DNA from: Marivirga sp. ANT-B6
GTDB taxonomy: Bacteria; Bacteroidota; Bacteroidia; Cytophagales; Cyclobacteriaceae
DNA length: 44,613 nucleotides
Reading direction: 5' to 3'
Assembly: GCA_001683905.1 (NCBI GenBank)
Contig: LXQK01000255.1
Span: forward strand, 6,140 to 50,752
The translations under genes were made by a program, and so were the position numbers. Below, piece by piece: positions 8,843-16,339 of this stretch. Numbering within the stretch: the first letter of the stretch is position 1; each line of letters starts with the position of its first letter. The notes below the pieces were generated by a model. That model did not search any database and was not told the DNA's origin. It saw only the letters and a program-made list of their open reading frames with translations.

Positions 8843-10397
8843 TTTTCGAAGATAATGAAATTACAGGAATTATCATTTCCTCCATGGACACCCCACCATG
8901 CTGGAATGTGTCTTTATAATAGTTTACATAATAATTATAATTGTTAGGATAAGCAAAAAACTTATCTTCCGTTGCAAAGACATACGCAGTTGAAACATTT
9001 AATTTAGGCAAAAATGCCGACTCAGGCTTTCGGATCACGAAAACATTATCATTGTTGTCAAATCCGAGGTTTTTGCCTTGCTTATATCGCAAATTTGTAT
9101 TGGTATTCCGATCACCTACAATTTTAAATGGTCTCTTTACGCGAATGGTACCATGATCGGTCGTAATGATTACTTTGGCATCTTTATCGGCAACTCTGCG
9201 GAGCAAGTCGAGCAAAGGAGAATGTAAAAACCATGACCGGGTGATTGACCGGTAAGCAGCCTCATCAGGCGCAAGTTCTCTGATCATTTCTACATCAGTA
9301 CGGGCATGCGAAAGCATGTCAACAAAGTTGTAGACAATGACGTTCAGGTCATTGCCCAGGAGGTTATTGAAGTTTTCTACCAGCTGCTTACCCTGACTTA
9401 CATGCTTTATCTTATTGTAGCTCGACCGGATATCAATTTTGTTTTTCTTCAGCTGACGGATAATGAATTCACCTTCTTCATTATTCTTCCCCTCTTCAAC
9501 GTCCTCTCCTACCCACAAATCGCTATGGTACTTCACCATATCCGAAGGCATCATACCTGAAAATATCGCGTTTCTCGAATAGGCTGTTGTGGTAGGTAAA
9601 ATAGAATAGTAAGCATCCTCCTCATCCAGATTAAATAAGTCCGAGACAATAGATTCGATCGTCTTCCACTGGTCGTACCGCAAATTATCGATGACAATAA
9701 AAAAAACAGGCTTACCAGATTCTAAGGCAGGGAATACCTTCTTTTTCATCAATTGGTGAGAAAGAATAGGCTTGTCGGCTGTATGGTCGTTGAGCCAGGA
9801 CTCGTAATTCTCTTTAATAAACTTCGTGAAATTAGCATTGGCTTCTTCCTTTTGCATGTCCAGCACTTCGGCCATACTTCTGTTATCGGTGTTATTGATC
9901 TCAAGCTCCCAATAAACGAGCTTTTTATATACATCGACCCACTCCTGATGATCCAGCCGGTCGTTGAAAACCATACTAATATTCCTAAAATCCTGCTGAT
10001 AGGTGAGGTTGGTCCTTTCAGTTACCAGCCTTTTATTGTCCAGAATCTTCTTCACACTTAACAATATCTGGTTGGGGTTCAGTGGTTTGATAAGGTAATC
10101 TGCGATTTTAGAACCTATGGCTTCCTCCATTATATGTTCTTCTTCGCTTTTGGTAATCATGATCACCGGAAGGTTAGGTTTAGTCGACTTAATATAACTC
10201 AAGGTTTCGAGGCCTGTCATTCCAGGCATATTTTCGTCTAAAAATACAATATCGTAATGGTTAGCCTCACATTTGTCAATGGCATCTGCTCCACTATTTA
10301 CCGGTGTTACATCATATCCTTTATTGGTAAGGAATAATATATGAGGTTTCAAAAGATCTATCTCGTCATCAGCCCATAAAATGTTATATCTTTGCAT
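8835..10397 (-). CDS. porX: PorX: response regulator with PglZ domain (type IX secretion control)
   Basis: The 520-residue product has a CheY-like receiver at 1-120 (acid pocket Asp10 and Asp11, phospho-acceptor Asp54 in FLDENMPG, Thr82, Lys104), a helical linker, and from about 200 a PglZ domain of the alkaline-phosphatase superfamily. Metal-site stretches are FIVIDNLRYDQW, LPTTTAYSRNAIFSG, YNFVDMLSHAR and ITTDHGT. This architecture is PorX, which with the kinase PorY and sigma factor SigP regulates type IX secretion in Bacteroidota; the PglZ domain is reported to hydrolyse oligonucleotides. The frame also opens six codons earlier at a TTG, but the ATG at 10397 matches the family start and follows a good promoter element. 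PorY is absent from the window. Confidence 0.93.
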   Translation of the reverse strand: MQRYNILWADDEIDLLKPHILFLTNKGYDVTPVNSGADAIDKCEANHYDIVFLDENMPGMTGLETLSYIKSTKPNLPVIMITKSEEEHIMEEAIGSKIADYLIKPLNPNQILLSVKKILDNKRLVTERTNLTYQQDFRNISMVFNDRLDHQEWVDVYKKLVYWELEINNTDNRSMAEVLDMQKEEANANFTKFIKENYESWLNDHTADKPILSHQLMKKKVFPALESGKPVFFIVIDNLRYDQWKTIESIVSDLFNLDEEDAYYSILPTTTAYSRNAIFSGMMPSDMVKYHSDLWVGEDVEEGKNNEEGEFIIRQLKKNKIDIRSSYNKIKHVSQGKQLVENFNNLLGNDLNVIVYNFVDMLSHARTDVEMIRELAPDEAAYRSITRSWFLHSPLLDLLRRVADKDAKVIITTDHGTIRVKRPFKIVGDRNTNTNLRYKQGKNLGFDNNDNVFVIRKPESAFLPKLNVSTAYVFATEDKFFAYPNNYNYYVNYYKDTFQHGGVSMEEMIIPVISLSSKNV

Positions 10398-10412
10398 ACT
10401 TATATATTTTTC

Positions 10413-10420
10413 CAAAGTTA
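10413..10420 (-). promoter_or_regulatory. Candidate promoter -7 element for porX operon
   Basis: On the minus strand the bases read TAACTTTG, an exact match to the Bacteroidota -7 consensus TAnnTTTG. It lies 15 bases before the porX ATG, which would give a very short leader. I see no good TTG at -33. The short porX/HD intergenic space leaves little other room for a promoter. Confidence 0.5.
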
Positions 10421-10459
10421 AGAATTCTAATGTGATTTTTAGCCCAGAATTTTAACCGT

Positions 10460-11692
10460 GTGAATAAAAAAAAGATTTTCAATGATCCTGTTTATGGTTT
10501 TGTAACAATACCCAGTGATCTGATATTTGATATTATAGACCATCCACTTTTTCAAAGGTTACGTAGAATTAAACAACTAGGTTTAACGGACCTTGTTTAT
10601 CCGGGAGCCCTTCACACCCGATTTCATCATGCCCTAGGCGCCATGCACCTCATGCAGGCCGCATTAGACAATCTGCGCAGCAAAGGCCACGAGATAAGCG
10701 CTGCAGAATATGAAGCAATGCTTATCGCTATTTTGTTGCACGATATTGGCCATGGACCGTTTTCTCATGCGCTGGAAAATACGCTCTTATTGGAGACCCA
10801 TCATGAACATCTTTCATGCATGATGATGGAGTATCTAAACGAGGAGTTTGACGGTGCATTAGACCTGACGCTTCGCATTTTCAAGGATCAATATGAACGG
10901 AAATTTTTCCATCAACTCGTGTCGAGTCAACTGGATATCGATCGCCTGGACTATCTCAACCGTGATAGCTTTTTTACCGGCGTATCCGAAGGCACCATTG
11001 GGGCCGATAGAATCATCAAGATGCTTGACATCAGAAATGATGAAATCGTCGTAGAAGAAAAGGGCATCTACAGCATCGAAAACTTTTTAAGTGCCCGAAG
11101 GCTGATGTATTGGCAGGTCTATTTGCATAAAACGACCGTCAGTGCGGAAAAGATGCTGATAGAACTGATTAAGCGAGCACAATGGCTTGCGTCTTCAGGT
11201 GAGGATGTTTTTGCTACCCCTAATCTGGCCTTATTTTTAAAAGATACATACAAAGGCGAAGATCTCCGACACAATGCTGCTATTTTTCAGGCATATGGGC
11301 AACTGGATGATTTTGATATTTGGGCATCGATAAAAATGTGGATATACCACCCCGACAAAGTGCTGCGTATGCTCAGTAATATGCTGATGGAAAGGAAATT
11401 ATTTAAAGTAAAGCTCAGCAACGAGCCTATAGCGCCTGGGGAAGCAGATTTGTTAAGGGAAAAAATTGCACAGCATTTTGAAATTTCGCCCGAAGAAGCG
11501 GCATACTTTGTAGCCTATGGCTCCATGAGCAATTCTGCATACCTGGCGGGTGGGCAAATAATCCATATCTTAACAAAAAAAGGCGAAATAAAAGATATTG
11601 CAAAGGCATCAGATTTACCTAACATCAAGGCTATGAGTAAAATTGTACGAAAAAATTACCTATGCTGGGTCAAACCATTATCTTTGCGATAA
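10460..11692 (+). CDS. HD-superfamily phosphohydrolase (dNTPase-like)
   Basis: The 410-residue protein carries the HD metal-binding signature in order: RFHHALGAMHLM near 54-65, LLHDIGHGPFSHALE near 94-108 with the His-Asp pair, and QLDIDRLDYLNRDSFFTG near 158-175, which supplies the last Asp. This is the SAMHD1/dGTPase-like branch of HD hydrolases, which usually cleave nucleotides. The start is GTG at 10460; no ATG precedes the conserved NDPVYGF in the frame. It is divergent from porX across 62 bases and lies 24 bases before lpxD on the same strand, so it appears to be the first gene of the lipid A operon. Its real substrate is unknown. Confidence 0.85.
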   Translation: MNKKKIFNDPVYGFVTIPSDLIFDIIDHPLFQRLRRIKQLGLTDLVYPGALHTRFHHALGAMHLMQAALDNLRSKGHEISAAEYEAMLIAILLHDIGHGPFSHALENTLLLETHHEHLSCMMMEYLNEEFDGALDLTLRIFKDQYERKFFHQLVSSQLDIDRLDYLNRDSFFTGVSEGTIGADRIIKMLDIRNDEIVVEEKGIYSIENFLSARRLMYWQVYLHKTTVSAEKMLIELIKRAQWLASSGEDVFATPNLALFLKDTYKGEDLRHNAAIFQAYGQLDDFDIWASIKMWIYHPDKVLRMLSNMLMERKLFKVKLSNEPIAPGEADLLREKIAQHFEISPEEAAYFVAYGSMSNSAYLAGGQIIHILTKKGEIKDIAKASDLPNIKAMSKIVRKNYLCWVKPLSLR

Positions 11693-11716
11693 TTCAATTT
11701 AACCTTTCACTTTTAG

Positions 11717-12757
11717 ATGGAATTTAGCGTCAACCAAATTGCAGGAATTTTAAATGGTGCTGTTGTAGGAGATGGGTCTTTACTGATCAATAATCTAGGA
11801 AAAATACAGGAAGCACAGCAAGGAACGGTTTCTTTTCTATCAAACCCGAAATACGAAAACTATATCTACAGCACCCAAGCCACTGCCGTAATTGTCAGCC
11901 ATGATTTCAGCCCGAAAAAGGCGCTAAACACAACCTTGATTAAGGTTGACAACCCATATTCAAGTTTTACCCAACTTCTCGAGGAATACCATAAAATCAT
12001 AAGTTTTCAAAAATCCGGCGTTGAAAATCCAAGTTTCATCGGAGAAAATTCAACTACAGGAGCAAACATTTATCGCGGCGCATTTTCCTATATCGGCAAT
12101 CATGTTAGCATCGGAAATAATGTAAAGATTTACCCGCATGCCTATATCGGTGACTATGTTCATGTCGGCAACAACACCATTATTCACCCCGGTGTGAAAA
12201 TCTATGCCCAAACCAAAATCGGCAACCATTGTGTGATCCATGCAGGCACAGTGATTGGTAGCGACGGCTTTGGATTCGCGCCGCAACCTGACGGAACATA
12301 TAAAACAATACCACAGCTGGGCAACGTGATTATAGAAGACCATGTAGATATCGGAGCCAACAGTGTGATTGATTGCGCCACCTTAGATTCTACCATCATA
12401 AGAAACGGTGTAAAATTGGATAATCTCATTCAGATTGCTCATAATGTTGAAATTGGCCAGAATACGGTGATAGCAGCCCAAACAGGGGTGTCCGGCTCTT
12501 CCAAAATTGGTGAAAATTGTATCATTGGTGGGCAGGTCGGTATTATCGGCCATCTGGAAATTGCCAATAAAGTATCTGTTGCAGCCAAAACAGGGATCTC
12601 CAAATCCGTAAAGACAGAAGGCCAGATATTGATGGGCATGATCGGCTTTGACAGGAAGAGTTATTTAAAATCCTACGCCATATTTAGAAACTTGCCCGAA
12701 TTGCAAGACAGATTAAAGGAACTTGAAGAAAAAATAGTAAATTCGCGCACGAGCTAA
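11717..12757 (+). CDS. lpxD: UDP-3-O-acylglucosamine N-acyltransferase LpxD
   Basis: This 346-residue enzyme adds the amide-linked 3-hydroxyacyl chain to UDP-3-O-acylglucosamine, the third step of lipid A synthesis in the cytoplasm. An N-terminal LpxD uridine-binding domain (about 1-100, containing TVSFLSNPKY) is followed by left-handed beta-helix hexapeptide repeats (about 100-300, such as IGNNVKIYPHAYIGDYVHVG). The catalytic histidine is in LIQIAHNVEIG near residue 243. A short helical C-terminus ends in charged residues. Five bases separate its stop from the ATG of lpxC-fabZ, consistent with a single operon. Confidence 0.96.
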   Translation: MEFSVNQIAGILNGAVVGDGSLLINNLGKIQEAQQGTVSFLSNPKYENYIYSTQATAVIVSHDFSPKKALNTTLIKVDNPYSSFTQLLEEYHKIISFQKSGVENPSFIGENSTTGANIYRGAFSYIGNHVSIGNNVKIYPHAYIGDYVHVGNNTIIHPGVKIYAQTKIGNHCVIHAGTVIGSDGFGFAPQPDGTYKTIPQLGNVIIEDHVDIGANSVIDCATLDSTIIRNGVKLDNLIQIAHNVEIGQNTVIAAQTGVSGSSKIGENCIIGGQVGIIGHLEIANKVSVAAKTGISKSVKTEGQILMGMIGFDRKSYLKSYAIFRNLPELQDRLKELEEKIVNSRTS

Positions 12758-12762
12758 TTAAG

Positions 12763-14154
12763 ATGAACATAAAGCAACACACGATTCAAAAGTCAGTGAC
12801 CGTTTCAGGCGTAGGTTTGCATACAGGAGTGCAGGCGAATATGACTTTCCTTCCTGCAAAGCCAAATCACGGTATAAAGTTTCAAAGGATAGATCTGGAA
12901 GGGCAACCGATTGTCGATGCCGACGTCGATAACGTTGTAGATCTGTCGCGGGGTACTACCATCGAGCAAAGTGGCGCAAGAATAAATACGGTTGAACACA
13001 CTTTAGCAGCGTTAGTAGGTTTAGAAATCGACAACGTCTTAATTCAACTGGATGGTCCGGAACCTCCTATCATGGATGGCAGCTCGCAAATGTTCGTAGA
13101 TGCGCTTATTGATGCAGGTTCGGAGGAACAAAACGCCCTAAGAAACTTCTTCGAAGTACAGGAAAGTATATTTTACCGTGATAAGTCCAGAGATGTTGAA
13201 ATCGCAGCCTTGCCACTTGATGATTACAGGATCACGGTGATGGTAGATTACAACTCGCCAGTGTTGGGCAGCCAGCATGCTTCCCTGACCGATATACGGC
13301 AGTTTGCCAAAGAAATAGCTTCATGCAGAACGTTTTGCTTTCTGCATGAACTCGAGATGCTGCACAAACATAATTTGATCAAAGGTGGAGATTTAAATAA
13401 TGCCATCGTGATTGTAGATAGGGTCGTTGAAGACCATGAACTGGAGAACCTTGCAAAATTATTTAACAAACCGAAAGTAGAGGTTAAGAAAGAAGGTATC
13501 TTAAACAACGTGCAGCTCAGGTACAAAAATGAGCCGGCCAGGCATAAGCTTCTGGATATTATGGGTGATCTGGCCTTGGCAGGAAGACCTATTAAGGCGC
13601 AAATTCTGGCAGCTAGGCCGGGACATGCCGCCAATGTGGCTTTTGCAAAAAAGCTAAAAAAGTTGATGCAAAGTTCATCGGGCAGTAATATCCCTCATTA
13701 TGATCCTAAGCTGCCTCCCGTTTTAGACATCAATCAAATCAGCAAAATCATGCCACACAGGTATCCTTTCTTGCTGATTGATAAAATATTTCACCTGGGA
13801 GAAAACAGTGTGGCAGGAATTAAGAACGTCACGATGAATGAACCATTCTTCCAGGGGCATTTTCCTGGAAATCCAGTGATGCCAGGTGTATTGCAGGTAG
13901 AAGCGATGGCTCAGATAGGAGGAATATTGGTACTTAGCTCCGTGCCTGACCCTGAAAATTACTGGACGTATTTTCTGGGCATAGAAAATTTTAGGTTTAG
14001 AAAAATGGTCTTACCGGGTGATACTTTAATCATTAAATGTGAGCTTTTAGCGCCTATTAAACGAGGAATCGCTAAAATGAAAGGATATGCTTTTGTTGGT
14101 GGCCAGATGGTTTGTGAAGGCACTATGACTGCCAGCATTGTTAAAAAAACATAA
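12763..14154 (+). CDS. lpxC/fabZ: Bifunctional LpxC deacetylase / FabZ dehydratase
   Basis: The 463-residue fusion joins two enzymes. Residues 1-305 are LpxC, the zinc deacetylase that commits UDP-3-O-acyl-GlcNAc to lipid A: zinc ligands His79 (in VEHTLAAL), His261 and Asp265 (in [11 protein letters not shown]). Residues 318-463 are FabZ, the 3-hydroxyacyl-ACP dehydratase: [11 protein letters not shown], catalytic His366 in [11 protein letters not shown] and Glu380 in LQVEAMAQ. The fusion is a known hallmark of Bacteroidota. It physically couples two enzymes that compete for 3-hydroxyacyl-ACP. All catalytic residues I could check are present. A 115-base gap with no gene follows before lpxA. 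Confidence 0.97.
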   Translation: MNIKQHTIQKSVTVSGVGLHTGVQANMTFLPAKPNHGIKFQRIDLEGQPIVDADVDNVVDLSRGTTIEQSGARINTVEHTLAALVGLEIDNVLIQLDGPEPPIMDGSSQMFVDALIDAGSEEQNALRNFFEVQESIFYRDKSRDVEIAALPLDDYRITVMVDYNSPVLGSQHASLTDIRQFAKEIASCRTFCFLHELEMLHKHNLIKGGDLNNAIVIVDRVVEDHELENLAKLFNKPKVEVKKEGILNNVQLRYKNEPARHKLLDIMGDLALAGRPIKAQILAARPGHAANVAFAKKLKKLMQSSSGSNIPHYDPKLPPVLDINQISKIMPHRYPFLLIDKIFHLGENSVAGIKNVTMNEPFFQGHFPGNPVMPGVLQVEAMAQIGGILVLSSVPDPENYWTYFLGIENFRFRKMVLPGDTLIIKCELLAPIKRGIAKMKGYAFVGGQMVCEGTMTASIVKKT

Positions 14155-14269
14155 AAAGTTAACCATTGCAGCGAATCGACGATCCCTGTTTGGAATACTG
14201 CTTCTTGCATCGTTACAAATTGCATCTTGGATATGAAGCATGCTATGTTACTAAACACTTATATCTCTA

Positions 14270-15049
14270 ATGAATCAACCTTTAGCGTATATACACCCAC
14301 AGTCAAAAATAGCCACCAATGTTGTTATCGAGCCCTTCGTTACCATACATAAAAATGTAGAGATCGATGAAGGAACATGGATTGGATCGAATGTTACGAT
14401 TATGGAAGGCGCCAGAATTGGGAAAAATTGCAAGATTTTTCCAGGTGCGGTTATCTCTGGAACTCCTCAGGATCTAAAATATGACGGCGAAGACACCATC
14501 ACCATTATTGGAGACAACACTGTTATTCGTGAATTCGTAACTATCAGCCGAGGAACGGCAGATAAGCATAAAACACAGGTAGGCAGCAACTGCCTCTTGA
14601 TGGCTTATGTACACGTTGCCCATGATTGTACCATAGGCAACCATTGTATATTGGCCAATGCCGTACAGCTTGCCGGCCACGTAAATATCGACGATTATGT
14701 AATTGTAGGTGGCGCAAGTGCTGTGCACCAATTTGTAAAAATCGGTGCCCACGCCATGGTATCAGGTGGTTCTTTAGTAAGAAAAGACGTGCCTCCCTAT
14801 ACCAAGGCTGCCCGTGAACCATTGAGCTATTGTGGTATCAACTCAATTGGATTGAGAAGAAGGGGCTACTCCAATGAGAAAATTAATGAAATACAGGAGA
14901 TTTATAGGAATATATTTCTAAAAGGCCTTAATAACTCAAAAGCCCTTGATATTCTGGAACTTGAGATGCCATCATCAAGAGAGCGCGATGAAATCATCAA
15001 CTTTATCCGAAATTCTGACCGCGGTATTATGAAGGGCTTCTCCCATTAA
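14270..15049 (+). CDS. lpxA: UDP-N-acetylglucosamine acyltransferase LpxA
   Basis: This 259-residue left-handed beta-helix enzyme transfers a 3-hydroxyacyl group from ACP to UDP-GlcNAc, the first step of lipid A synthesis. Hexapeptide repeats run from about residue 8 to 185. The catalytic His118 sits in HVAHDCTIG (E. coli His125), and the conserved segment HQFVKIGAHAMVSGGS is at about 148-163, followed by DVPPYT and GLRRRGYS. Helices form the C-terminus. The order lpxD, lpxC-fabZ, lpxA is the usual Bacteroidota arrangement. The next gene begins two bases after the stop. Confidence 0.97.
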   Translation: MNQPLAYIHPQSKIATNVVIEPFVTIHKNVEIDEGTWIGSNVTIMEGARIGKNCKIFPGAVISGTPQDLKYDGEDTITIIGDNTVIREFVTISRGTADKHKTQVGSNCLLMAYVHVAHDCTIGNHCILANAVQLAGHVNIDDYVIVGGASAVHQFVKIGAHAMVSGGSLVRKDVPPYTKAAREPLSYCGINSIGLRRRGYSNEKINEIQEIYRNIFLKGLNNSKALDILELEMPSSRERDEIINFIRNSDRGIMKGFSH

Positions 15050-15051
15050 GA

Positions 15052-15669
15052 ATGGAGATCTTAGTGCAGGATTTAGGTAAAAAATACCAATACGAATGGA
15101 TCTTCTCAAAGTTTAGCTATACTTTCTGTGCTGGCCAAAGTTATGCAATCATTGGCCCAAATGGTAGCGGAAAATCTACGCTATTGCAAATACTTTCAGG
15201 TCTTCTACCTGCTACAAAGGGACAGCTTACCTATTGGCACCGTGAAAAAGAGATAGATCCTGGTCATTTTTTCAGGTATATAGGCATTGCAGCTCCCTAC
15301 CAGGAACTTATTGAAGAATTTACCCTTTCAGAACTTTTGCATTTTCATTTCAAATTTAAGCCTATTAGAGAAGGGTTTAACATTAAGAAAATCGTTGATG
15401 CACTTTATATGGATCATGACCAAGATAAAAGAATTATGTATTTCTCTTCCGGAATGAAGCAAAGGTTGAAACTAGGACTCTGTTTTTTTACAGAAAGCCC
15501 TGTAATGTTCCTGGACGAGCCCACGGCCAACCTCGATGATAAAGGTAAAATCTGGTACCATGAAAATATCCGGGATATTTTATCGCAAAGGCTCATCATC
15601 ATCTCTTCAAATAATCAAGAAGAGTATACATTCTGTAATCAAACCATTGGTTTACCAGACTTTAAATAA
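15052..15669 (+). CDS. ABC transporter ATP-binding protein (no permease nearby)
   Basis: The 205-residue protein is a single nucleotide-binding domain: Walker A GPNGSGKST at 35-43, Q-loop region AAPYQELIEEFTL near 82-94, signature FSSGMKQRLKLG near 130-141 and Walker B VMFLDEPT near 150-157. A switch His is not obvious after Walker B: the expected position reads IISSN. It starts two bases after lpxA and is therefore probably cotranscribed with lipid A genes, but the window holds no membrane partner for it. It could energise an unlinked exporter; a direct lipid A role is inference only. Confidence 0.85.
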   Translation: MEILVQDLGKKYQYEWIFSKFSYTFCAGQSYAIIGPNGSGKSTLLQILSGLLPATKGQLTYWHREKEIDPGHFFRYIGIAAPYQELIEEFTLSELLHFHFKFKPIREGFNIKKIVDALYMDHDQDKRIMYFSSGMKQRLKLGLCFFTESPVMFLDEPTANLDDKGKIWYHENIRDILSQRLIIISSNNQEEYTFCNQTIGLPDFK

Positions 15670-15825
15670 AATTTATTTTTCCTTTTGCTTAGCATCTGCC
15701 CTGTTTCTATTTAATCCGTCTCGCAAAAATATTCCATCATCTCGATAATTATTCTAGCTGTTGTTTTATTCTTTTAAAACTTTTCGGTATCATTGTTGTT
15801 TAAGAATGAAATGATTTTTTATAAA

Positions 15826-16287
15826 ATGAAAAAAATTCAACTTCTAGTTTTTTTCTTCCTGCTCTTGTGTATGGTTATTTTTGCAGGTTGCAAAAAAGAT
15901 GATGATACTGTAGAAAAAACAGCTGAACAACTTCAAACTGAAAAGCTGACAAAGACATGGGTATATGAAAACGTAACTTTAGAAGGAGCGGCACCTGCCG
16001 AAGATTACACAGGTTTCCGTGTTACTTTTGCTGCCAGCTCCGACGCAACTAATAAAACCTATACTACGGTAAATGGTCAGTCTGCATGGCCGGCTTCAGG
16101 TACATGGTCTTTCGTAGGCAGCAATCTGAATGTTATCAAAAGAAATGACAACATAGAAATGACTGTTTCTAATTTAACAGTCACTACCCTTACTCTTACT
16201 TTCACTATACCAGATACAGGCGGTAGATTTGGCGAAAGAAATCAGGGAACGACGGGAACTTATGTGTTCACCTTGAGAGCACAATAA
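15826..16287 (+). CDS. Small lipoprotein, lipocalin-like beta-rich
   Basis: The ATG at 15826 gives 153 residues with a lipoprotein signal and lipobox FAGC, so Cys22 is the lipidated residue, followed by KKDDD. The frame extends upstream to a TTG but the signal peptide fits the later ATG. The mature part begins with a short helix ending LTKTWVYENV and continues as beta-strand-like segments rich in Thr and aromatic residues (SGTWSFVGSNLNVI, LTLTFTIPD, GTYVFTLRA), resembling lipocalin-like lipoproteins of Bacteroidota. Function is unknown. It stands alone, separated from the ABC gene by about 150 bases and followed by a strong two-way terminator. Confidence 0.8.
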   Translation: MKKIQLLVFFFLLLCMVIFAGCKKDDDTVEKTAEQLQTEKLTKTWVYENVTLEGAAPAEDYTGFRVTFAASSDATNKTYTTVNGQSAWPASGTWSFVGSNLNVIKRNDNIEMTVSNLTVTTLTLTFTIPDTGGRFGERNQGTTGTYVFTLRAQ

Positions 16288-16304
16288 CCTGTAGAGAACT
16301 TATG

Positions 16305-16339
16305 AAAAAAGGAGGCATTTTTCAAATGCCTCCTTTTTT
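16305..16339. terminator. Bidirectional rho-independent terminator
   Basis: A perfect 10-base stem, GGAGGCATTT (16311-16320) with AAATGCCTCC (16324-16333), closes a three-base loop and is flanked by six A on the left and six T on the right. It therefore works as a terminator in both directions, ending the small lipoprotein gene and mutS2, whose stop codon (16338-16340) lies inside the T run. Confidence 0.9.

Noticed and set aside
10397-10415. Longer porX start at TTG 10415
   Set aside because: The ATG at 10397 fits the PorX N-terminus, and the added six residues would begin at or before the likely transcription start.
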